This document shows positions 1 through 6,313 of a stretch of 34,053 nucleotides of DNA, piece after piece (the stretch's first letter is position 1; every line of letters starts with the position of its first letter). Source of the DNA: Candidatus Peregrinibacteria bacterium GW2011_GWA2_33_10 (GTDB lineage Bacteria > Patescibacteriota > Gracilibacteria > UBA1369 > GWC2-33-13); NCBI GenBank assembly GCA_000989565.1, contig LBOO01000011.1, positions 1 to 34,053 on the forward strand. Direction: 5' to 3'. Made by a program: the position numbers and the translations under genes. Below the pieces are notes generated by a model. The model did not search any database. It was not told where the DNA came from and saw nothing but the letters and a program-made list of their open reading frames with translations.

Positions 1-77
1 ATAATTATGAAAGACCTCACCAAGCTTTGAATGGACTGACCCCAAAAAAAATTCTTGAAAATTTGTCAACGAATTAG
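1..77 (+). CDS. 3' end of an IS3/IS481-type DDE transposase gene (partial)
   Basis: Frame 3 is open from the window edge and ends with TAG at 75-77. The visible 24 residues include YERPHQALNGLTPKK. This matches the typical C-terminal end of rve-type integrase/transposases of the IS3 and IS481 groups, in which the pattern N-x-x-R-P-H-x-A-L-x-x-x-T-P follows the catalytic glutamate helix. The rest of the gene lies to the left of the window. I cannot tell the exact IS family or whether the full gene is intact. A GC-rich inverted repeat starts about 20 bases after the stop. Confidence 0.7.
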   Translation, partial: NYERPHQALNGLTPKKILENLSTN

Positions 78-96
78 TTGACTTTTACAATCCCGA

Positions 97-114
97 CCCC
101 GTATTGCGGGGGAG
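97..114. repeat. GC-rich repeat core shared with the right edge of the window
   Basis: Read on the minus strand this is CTCCCCCGCAATACGGGG. The same 17-base consensus, CTCCCCCGCAATRCGGG, is present on the plus strand at 33911-33927. A shorter relative, CCCCGCAAACGGGG on the minus strand, forms the tip of the foldback element near 32295-32308. In an otherwise AT-rich sequence these are clearly one dispersed hairpin-forming motif. Confidence 0.65.
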
Positions 115-169
115 GGATCTTTGGAATCAAAGTTATATTCATTATTCTTTTATTCCAAAGATCCCTCCC
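110..169. repeat. 18-bp perfect inverted repeat with 24-base loop
   Basis: The left arm 110-127 (GGGAGGGATCTTTGGAAT) is the exact reverse complement of 152-169, around a 24-base AT-rich loop. It abuts the GC-rich core at 97-114. It could be a bidirectional terminator after the transposase or part of a mobile repeat; it lacks a clean terminal T-run. Confidence 0.7.
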
Positions 170-490
170 TTCATTCGAGATAACACATAACTTTAGTGAG
201 GATTACAAAAATCCCCGTCAATCAAGCGAAATTGACAAAGTAAAACCAAACTTTATACTGAAAAACAGATAGGCAAATTAAATCTAAAAATATTTCGTCT
301 ATACGTCAAATTTAGTACTTTATACAAAAACACTTCGTATAGAAACGATTTAGCATAAATACAGTTTTCTTTTTTGCCCTCTAGTTAACTTTTTAAAGAT
401 AAAACGAAATTGATATTATTTTTTAAAAAGAAATAATAAGATAATTTTAGCTAGTCCTACTCTCACAGCCAAAAAATTTAAATAACAACT

Positions 491-1771
491 ATGAAAATTG
501 GAAGAAATGATCCATGTCCATGTGGCACGGGTAAAAAATATAAAAAATGTTGTCTCATAAAAAAAGACAGAAAACCATACGAAACTTTTGACATCTTCTT
601 TGGCGACAAATGGATAAATAACAAAATTGGCAAAGCTAAACCTGATGGTTACAAGAATCTAAATCCAATGAATCTGGCAAAATTAAGGTTGCATCCTTTA
701 ATTGAAGCTATAATTGGAACTCAAATCAAGCTTCAAAGATCAAAACAAGCTGGAGGAACTCCCGTAAATTTAGGTAGAAATGAGGCATTCCAAAATCTGC
801 TCCACGAGAATCTAACTATTCTCGAACCATTACTAGATATCGAAGACTGGAAAAGAAGATTAAGAGATCAAAATGAATTCCCAAAAGCAGAATATGAACT
901 AGTCATTGCAGCTGGATACAAACGAATGAAATATGAAATAGAGTTCATACCACGTTCAAAAAAACGTACTGGAGAATTCTATTTGAAAGATCAATTAGGA
1001 AACCAAATTGTTGTCGAGTGTAAGAAAAAAGACATGACTTCTCCAAAACAAGATAAAATCACCAACTGGTGGAAGGAATTCCAACATTTTATGCTGGAAA
1101 AGCTAAAATCACTTTCTAAGTTTTACAGCATTTCCATTTATATACTACAAAACCCAAAGCAAGAAGAAGCAAAAAAAGCCGTAAACGAAATATCGAAACT
1201 TATCAATGATGATTTTGAAGGAACGCAATTAATACTAGAAGACCATTATAAAGTTACATTAGCTAAAATAAAATCACGCGAACAATATGAAGAAGCTGAC
1301 AAGGACTCAATCTTCGGAGTAAATCGAGCCTTAGTTGAGAAAAAAACTGAAAAAATCAAAGAACCTATGAAAATAACAGGCTATGCACCCGATGATTTAA
1401 TAAAAGAAAAAGTTGAAAGCATCATCGGCACATTAGGACAAGCATATAGACAACTGGAAGATAATAAACCCAACATAGTTTATCTTGATATTAACATCCC
1501 ACTCATGCTACCCGAGCTCTCAAGGAAAATTATGAGACAGATACCAATTGCTATAAAAAACAAACTAAGCAAAGATTATTCAAAAATTAGCGCCATTGTC
1601 TTAACAGACTTTAAACTTTGGAATAATCCTGGAATTATTGGAGTATATGTAGAAGAAAATGTTTTATACAACGAAAATGCAAAAAATAAAATCCCTCAAG
1701 GATTTAAAGTTTATGGCGACAAAACTAATGGGATAAGTATTTTGCAAGACGTACAAAATACTATTGGATAG
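491..1771 (+). CDS. SEC-C motif protein with possible PD-(D/E)XK nuclease core
   Basis: The first 25 residues are a textbook SEC-C zinc motif: N-D-P-C9-P-C11-G-T-G-K-K-Y-K-K-C20-C21. The motif is known from the SecA C-terminus and from many otherwise unrelated proteins. The middle of the protein (about 134-180) reads as helix with E134, strand, G-E162-F-Y-L, then V-V-E176-C-K178-K-K. That order fits the core of restriction-endonuclease-like folds, with E162, E176 and K178 as candidate metal/catalytic residues. The last 240 residues are not recognised. No Shine-Dalgarno sequence precedes the ATG. The gene stands alone and converges on the hydrogenase gene with 11 bases between stops. SEC-C is certain; the nuclease assignment is inference. 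Confidence 0.75.
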   Translation: MKIGRNDPCPCGTGKKYKKCCLIKKDRKPYETFDIFFGDKWINNKIGKAKPDGYKNLNPMNLAKLRLHPLIEAIIGTQIKLQRSKQAGGTPVNLGRNEAFQNLLHENLTILEPLLDIEDWKRRLRDQNEFPKAEYELVIAAGYKRMKYEIEFIPRSKKRTGEFYLKDQLGNQIVVECKKKDMTSPKQDKITNWWKEFQHFMLEKLKSLSKFYSISIYILQNPKQEEAKKAVNEISKLINDDFEGTQLILEDHYKVTLAKIKSREQYEEADKDSIFGVNRALVEKKTEKIKEPMKITGYAPDDLIKEKVESIIGTLGQAYRQLEDNKPNIVYLDINIPLMLPELSRKIMRQIPIAIKNKLSKDYSKISAIVLTDFKLWNNPGIIGVYVEENVLYNENAKNKIPQGFKVYGDKTNGISILQDVQNTIG

Positions 1772-1782
1772 AACTTCCCCCC

Positions 1783-3375
1783 TCACTCCCCCTTCCCCCT
1801 CCTACAATACCCTCTCTCCAAAATTTCCGCCTTTTTCTTCTCAGTTAATTTTTCTGTGTATTCCAAAAATTCCCGTACAACCTCATTCTTATGCGCCTCC
1901 CTCATCTTCATTTTTTTATCTATCTTATATAAAGCCTCTATTCTTTTCGCGATAATTTTTTCCGTGCTTGGAATCGGCTGGCCTACAACCGCAACTTTTA
2001 AAATTTTTTTACCAATTTTGATATCCGCGATTTTAACACCCTTCATTCCTCTGACCTCATTAAAATCAAGCTTCTTCAAATTTTTTCCGGTTATCAAATA
2101 ACAAGCAGTCCTAAGTGCTGATTCCATTACTCCTCCTGAAGCTCCATAAATCGCGGCAGCTCCCGAATACTCACCGAATTTATCAACTTCACCATCTTTC
2201 AATTTAGGCAAATCAATATTATGTCTTTTCAATAAAACAGCCAATTCTCTTGTAGTTAAAACAAAATCCACCGGATTCATTCCATTTACTTTCAAGTCCG
2301 GATTTTTAGCTTCATATTTTTTTGAAGTACAAGGCATAAATGAAATCACCACGATTTTTTTCGGATCCACTTTTTCCTTTTCAGCCCACCAAGTTTTATA
2401 AGCTCCTCCTGAATGAATTTGAGGAGACCTCGAAGTGGTTAAATAATCGATCATTTCCGGATAATAAAACTCCACAAATTTCACCCAACCCGGACAACAT
2501 GAAGTAAACATGGGCAAAACACCGCCATTTTTAATTCTTTCAACCAATTCACGAGCTTCCACCATAGTAGTAATATCAGCGCCCATATTTACATCAAAAA
2601 TTTTATCAAAACCTAATTTCCTAAATGCTGTATATAGCTTTTTCTCTAAATTAATTCCAGGCTCCAACCCGAATTCTTCCCCGATACTCGCTCTTACAGA
2701 AGGCGCCATTTGTGCAATCACAATTTTATTTTTATCTTTCAAAGCTTTTTCCACCTCTTCTAAATGGCTCTGCTCCCGAATCGCGCCAACAGGACAATGA
2801 ACCGTACATTGCCCGCAATAAATACAATCTATATTCGGATCTTCATTATAACTGATTCTTGTTTCCGCACCTTTTCCTTTTAATTTCAAATAACAAATCC
2901 CAATTTTCTCACACATTTCCACGCATTTATTACACGCAATACAAGCCTTAGGATCAAATTCCGCAGCACTACCCATCTTATGAATCTTATCCACAATTTT
3001 CTTTGGTTCATATTTATCTCCTAAAATTTTATACTTTTTCATAATCTCAAAAACCTTGCAATAATCACCTTTCTTACACCTAGAACAAAACTTTTTATGT
3101 TTTGAAAGCAACAATTCCAAATTGATTTTCCGTAATTTCTTCACCTCTTCACTATCCGTCCCAACTTTCAATCCTTTTCGCGCTTTTAAAGTACAAGAAG
3201 TCACAATTTTCTTATCCAAACAATTCTCCACCAAACAAGTCCGGCAATTAGCATCCACTTTTAAATCTTCATGAAAACAAAAATGAGGAATAAAAATATT
3301 ATTACGAATCGCGATCTCAAGAACAGATTCGTTTTCCTTGCATCGATATTTTTTATTGTTAATGGTGATTTTCAT
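1783..3375 (-). CDS. hydA: [FeFe]-hydrogenase large subunit lacking the L3 H-cluster motif
   Basis: This is the catalytic subunit of an iron-only hydrogenase (2H+ + 2e- to H2). Domains in order: plant-type [2Fe-2S] (C33, C44, C47, C61), His-Cys3 [4Fe-4S] (H93, C97, C100, C106), two [4Fe-4S] ferredoxin motifs (C145/148/151/155 and C184/187/190/194), then the H-cluster domain. Motif L1 is TSCCPGW (291-297) and L2 is MPCTSKKYEA (347-356). The third motif, normally M-A-C-P-G-G-C-x-x-G-G-G-Q-P, is missing. The chain runs from K-V-A-V-V464 straight into G465-Q-P-I, so about 36 residues expected from family members are absent, in frame. Two of the four cysteines that hold the H-cluster go with them. 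The downstream part, ending with the usual ALYxID region, is intact. The gene lies downstream of a NuoF-like gene; no maturase genes (hydE, hydF, hydG) are in the window. Confidence 0.93.
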   Translation of the reverse strand: MKITINNKKYRCKENESVLEIAIRNNIFIPHFCFHEDLKVDANCRTCLVENCLDKKIVTSCTLKARKGLKVGTDSEEVKKLRKINLELLLSKHKKFCSRCKKGDYCKVFEIMKKYKILGDKYEPKKIVDKIHKMGSAAEFDPKACIACNKCVEMCEKIGICYLKLKGKGAETRISYNEDPNIDCIYCGQCTVHCPVGAIREQSHLEEVEKALKDKNKIVIAQMAPSVRASIGEEFGLEPGINLEKKLYTAFRKLGFDKIFDVNMGADITTMVEARELVERIKNGGVLPMFTSCCPGWVKFVEFYYPEMIDYLTTSRSPQIHSGGAYKTWWAEKEKVDPKKIVVISFMPCTSKKYEAKNPDLKVNGMNPVDFVLTTRELAVLLKRHNIDLPKLKDGEVDKFGEYSGAAAIYGASGGVMESALRTACYLITGKNLKKLDFNEVRGMKGVKIADIKIGKKILKVAVVGQPIPSTEKIIAKRIEALYKIDKKMKMREAHKNEVVREFLEYTEKLTEKKKAEILERGYCRRGKGE

Positions 3376-3391
3376 AGTAATAATTTAATTT

Positions 3392-3498
3392 TTTGTAATC
3401 CGTAATCCGTAATCCGTAAAAGGAATTTTTATTATTCTATTAAGATACCTATTACGAATTACGGATTACGAATTACGGATTACGGATTACGAATTACA
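3392..3498. repeat. inverted heptad array, family A copy 1
   Basis: Left arm 3395-3419 is repeats of GTAATCC. The loop, about 3420-3449, contains GGAAT and ATTCTATTAAGATAC. The right arm 3451-3497 is seven tandem ATTACGA/ATTACGG units. The stem extends to TTTGTAAT (3392-3399) against ATTACAAA (3492-3499). The array fills the gap between the NuoF-like and hydrogenase genes, and the last codons and stop of the NuoF-like gene (ending at 3487) lie inside it. The loop is nearly the same as that of copy 3 at 22085-22201. Confidence 0.9.
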
Positions 3499-4488
3499 AA
3501 CCACATTCTCCAAATAACTCCTCACCCCCACACTCACTCCCCCTCCCAATGCACAAAAAGCCGTTTTATCAAGCGTATCCAAAATTTCCATAATCTCTTT
3601 CCATGGCACTTTTTTATTATCTTTCACTAATTTCGCAAGCTGAAAAGTTCCTTCCCTGCACGGTGTACATTTCCCGCAGCTTTCATTGGCATAAAAATCA
3701 AACCATTTAGAAAGCAGCTTTTTTACATCCATCTTTTTATCATAAATTTCAATTGAACCCGCTCCTGTAACAATTTTTTCTTTTATCTGCTCCATATTAA
3801 AAACAGGTCCACTCGCGCTTCCTCCCACTTGCACAAAAAAATCAAAATCAGGATAATTTTTCGATTCATGCAAAACTTTTTCAATAGTGTAATTTTCATG
3901 GAAATAAAAAACACCCGGGTTTTTAACTTTCCCGCAAACGCTCATAAATCTTTTTACATCATAAGTTCCTTCTTCAACTTTCGCGATATTAAACAAAGTT
4001 TCCACATTATGAATCAAAGTCGGCTGACAAAACAAACCCTTTTCCGAAGGATAAGGAGGCTTCAATCTCGGCTCAACTCTCTGCCCTTCAATAGCATTCA
4101 AAAGCGCTGTTTCCTCGCCCCCGATATAACTTGGTTTTTCCTTAAAAACCCTCAACACATAACCCTTGTCACCATGTTTCTTAATCATTGGATCAAGCCT
4201 TTTCCTCACCAATTCATAATATTTGGCATTAAAATTAAAATAAGCATATTTGGTTCCCAAAAAATCCATGGCGATTTTCATGCCCTTTAAAACCATTTCC
4301 GGAAAATTTTCCAAAATATAAATGTCCTTACAAAGCCCCAATTCCCCCTCGCTGGCGTTACAAATAACGTATTTTGGAAAATTTTTTTCTTTTTTAACTG
4401 CCTGCCACTTTAAATAAGTCGGATAAGCCGCCCCTCCCCTTCCAACTAAATTCGCCTTTTTAATTTTTTTTAAAATATTGGACATCAT
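3487..4488 (-). CDS. NuoF/HydB-like NADH-binding flavoprotein subunit
   Basis: In bifurcating hydrogenases and complex I this subunit oxidises NADH through FMN and passes electrons on through an iron-sulfur cluster. FMN/NADH site signatures: G16-R-G-G-A-A-Y-P-T, C-N-A-S-E-G-E (43-49), and Y-I-G-G-E-E-T-A-L-L (121-130) followed by N-V-E-T-L (161-165). An SLBB-like segment follows, then the [4Fe-4S] motif E-S-C271-G-K-C274-T-P-C277 with C312 as fourth ligand. At 333 residues it is only the core: the N-terminal thioredoxin-like domain and the extra C-terminal ferredoxin domains of full HydB are absent. The ATG overlaps the stop of the upstream membrane-protein gene by 4 bases (4485-4488). The last residues, CNS, are encoded by the start of a heptad array. 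Confidence 0.92.
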   Translation of the reverse strand: MMSNILKKIKKANLVGRGGAAYPTYLKWQAVKKEKNFPKYVICNASEGELGLCKDIYILENFPEMVLKGMKIAMDFLGTKYAYFNFNAKYYELVRKRLDPMIKKHGDKGYVLRVFKEKPSYIGGEETALLNAIEGQRVEPRLKPPYPSEKGLFCQPTLIHNVETLFNIAKVEEGTYDVKRFMSVCGKVKNPGVFYFHENYTIEKVLHESKNYPDFDFFVQVGGSASGPVFNMEQIKEKIVTGAGSIEIYDKKMDVKKLLSKWFDFYANESCGKCTPCREGTFQLAKLVKDNKKVPWKEIMEILDTLDKTAFCALGGGVSVGVRSYLENVVCNS

Positions 4489-4994
4489 TCCTTAATTAGT
4501 TTTATGCAACCATACGCCAACAATCCGCCCAAAAAGGCAGTAATAAACTGCGGCCATGACATCATAATCAAGGCTTTATCTAAAATTTTAGGTTCTAGAA
4601 GGCTAGCAAAAATCAATCTGGAAATCACAAATAAAAATGCGAATTTCAACATTGCCGCGACAAAAAGAGAGCCAAAATAATTAACTTTTCTTCCCCAATT
4701 TAAAGCAATTAATAAAATTGCATTCGAAACCATAATAAAAGGCACAATCGGGGCTAAAAACAAAGGCAAAAGTCCTCTCGATAAAGCAATTATACTCGGC
4801 ACCATTCCCCAAAAAATCCCTTGAGATAATGAATATCTTCTCCACATCAAAATTAAAGCCGCGTTTATGGTCGGACCTGTAATCCATTGATTATGCACGA
4901 AAAAAGGGAAAAACATTAAAACACTAACTAAAAACCCGAAAATCAAAATCTCTTTCGCTTCAAATTTCGGCAAAACCAAAATTTTATCTTTCAT
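4485..4994 (-). CDS. polytopic membrane protein of the hydrogenase operon
   Basis: 169 residues with about five hydrophobic segments: near 16-34, 40-50, 58-72 continuing to 74-98, 106-132 and 142-166. It has no large soluble domain. The pattern of short helices with N-A-A-L-I-L-M-W-R-R is reminiscent of small S-component-like membrane proteins of ECF transporters, but I cannot assign a family. The ATGA overlap with the NuoF-like start (4485-4488) implies translational coupling. A role in anchoring the hydrogenase or in moving a substrate for it is inference from position only. Confidence 0.8.
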   Translation of the reverse strand: MKDKILVLPKFEAKEILIFGFLVSVLMFFPFFVHNQWITGPTINAALILMWRRYSLSQGIFWGMVPSIIALSRGLLPLFLAPIVPFIMVSNAILLIALNWGRKVNYFGSLFVAAMLKFAFLFVISRLIFASLLEPKILDKALIMMSWPQFITAFLGGLLAYGCIKLIKE

Positions 4995-5079
4995 AAAAAA
5001 GAATTATTAAACTAATTACCAATATAACAAATTTAATTTATTTTAATAGGAAAAATTTTTTTTCGAATAATTGACAACA

Positions 5080-6216
5080 TTAAAAAATTTTATTTTCCTT
5101 TTTCCACACCCTCACCAAAATCAAAGCCAAAAGAGTCCCTATTCCTGACAAAATTAACGGCCATTCATAGCCATATTTTTCACCAACATGACCATAAATC
5201 AACGCACCTAAACTCATGGCTAAAGTATTTGTAAACGTGATCAAACTCGAAAGACCGCCAATCCTTTCCAAAGAAAAAATTCTGCTTATTCCCAAATACA
5301 AACAAATCGACAAAAAAGCATCGCCTGCTTCATGAATAACTCTTGAAAAAAAAGAAAAATAAAGATTTGAATCCGTCATTAAAATATGAAAAGTACCGGA
5401 AAGCAGCAATCCTATTTGCAAAAGAGAGATTATATTTAAACCTTTTTTCAACATCGACGTACCCAGTCTCACCCAAAAAAACATCAAAATTACAGCCAAA
5501 CCAATATAAACACCGATTCCTTGAATTGATAAACCCAAATTATTTTTTAAAAATAATGCGTAAGAAGTGCTTTCCGCTCCAAAATGCATGGCAATAATAA
5601 AAAAAATCAATAAAAACAGTATCACTTTTTTCTTCCAAACTTCTTTGCCGTAATGAGACAATTCAAATCTAAAAGTAGGCGTATTCGGTGCTTTCAAAGC
5701 TATTAAAACCAAAAAAATCATAAAAACAGCCATTAACCTGAAAGTTATCTGAAAATTTAACAAACCGATAATTTGACTTCCGGTTATCGCTCCCAAACCC
5801 GCGAATAAAAAAATGAAACTGTTTAGATTCTTAATTTTCGAAATAGGATCAATGTTATTAGTTAATCTAAAAAACATTGAATCAAGCGAAATAAAAACCC
5901 AATTTGATCCCATTCCTCCAAAAATAAAAAAAGGAATAAAAATTAAAAAATTATTAAAAAAACTTAAAGCCAGTAAATATAAAATATAAAAACAAATCCC
6001 AAAAATGATTAATTTCCTCGAATGAATACGATCATTCAAATATCCAATCGGCAGAGTACTCAAAATCCCCGTAATTGTATAAATAAAAAGCAAAATTCCA
6101 ATCTGCAATCCCGACAAACCATTCTGAGTCAAAAAAATCGGCAAAAAAAACACTAAAATCTGTGAAAAAAAACGAAAGCAAGAGTTGATAAGAATGGGAT
6201 AGAAGATGGGGTTCAT
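5080..6216 (-). CDS. major facilitator superfamily transporter
   Basis: 378 residues with about 12 hydrophobic segments. The loop between helices 2 and 3 carries G-Y-L-N-D-R-I-H-S-R-K, the MFS motif A (G-x-L-x-D-R-x-x-x-R-K). The N-terminal half ends near residue 190 at K-E-V-W-K-K-K, the usual central loop. The substrate is unknown. The ATG at 6214-6216 directly abuts a 42-bp stem (family B copy 1, 6217-6313) that separates it from the upstream O-antigen ligase gene. No Shine-Dalgarno sequence is possible there, because the bases before ATG are the CTACCTCC end of the stem. Confidence 0.9.
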   Translation of the reverse strand: MNPIFYPILINSCFRFFSQILVFFLPIFLTQNGLSGLQIGILLFIYTITGILSTLPIGYLNDRIHSRKLIIFGICFYILYLLALSFFNNFLIFIPFFIFGGMGSNWVFISLDSMFFRLTNNIDPISKIKNLNSFIFLFAGLGAITGSQIIGLLNFQITFRLMAVFMIFLVLIALKAPNTPTFRFELSHYGKEVWKKKVILFLLIFFIIAMHFGAESTSYALFLKNNLGLSIQGIGVYIGLAVILMFFWVRLGTSMLKKGLNIISLLQIGLLLSGTFHILMTDSNLYFSFFSRVIHEAGDAFLSICLYLGISRIFSLERIGGLSSLITFTNTLAMSLGALIYGHVGEKYGYEWPLILSGIGTLLALILVRVWKKENKIF

Positions 6217-6313
6217 GGAGGTAGTTATCAGTGATCAGGAATCAGCGATCAGCGATCAGGAATGATGCATTTCATTCCTGATTGCTGATCGCTGATTCCT
6301 GATCACTACCTCC
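6217..6313. repeat. inverted repeat element, family B copy 1
   Basis: Units such as GATCAGGAATCAGC are arranged head to head around the loop TGCATT (6266-6271). The right arm 6272-6313 is 42 bases. The left arm 6217-6265 matches it with one mismatch and one 7-base insertion. The outermost 8 bases, GGAGGTAG against CTACCTCC, do not belong to the repeat unit, so the stem reaches into flanking sequence. On the minus strand the element starts inside the last codons of the O-antigen ligase gene (stop at 6256) and ends directly at the ATG of the MFS gene. Confidence 0.92.

Larger units (their letters stand above)
78..490. other. gene-poor stretch after the transposase end
   Basis: I see no convincing gene here. 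The open frame at 78-272 runs through a perfect inverted repeat and has low-complexity content, so I treat it as non-coding. The stretch holds the GC-rich repeat core at 97-114, the 18-bp inverted repeat at 110-169, and a small inverted repeat, TCTATACG at 298-305 against CGTATAGA at 336-343. A weak promoter for the next gene may use TTGATA at 410-415, but no good -10 lies at the right spacing. Confidence 0.6.

Noticed and set aside
78-272. 64-residue open frame
   Set aside because: It runs through a perfect 18-bp inverted repeat and the GC-rich repeat core, with no promoter or protein-like pattern.
1764-1955. Open frame on the plus strand rich in Pro and Ser
   Set aside because: It is antisense to the clear 3' end of the hydrogenase gene and only reflects the C/T-rich tract.
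3392-3498. Regularly repeated units that could suggest a CRISPR array
   Set aside because: The unit is 7 bases with no spacers, in two inverted blocks around a loop; this is a tandem heptad element, not direct repeats with unique spacers.
3829-4290. 153-residue plus-strand open frame
   Set aside because: It is fully antisense to the NuoF-like gene, whose motifs are unmistakable.
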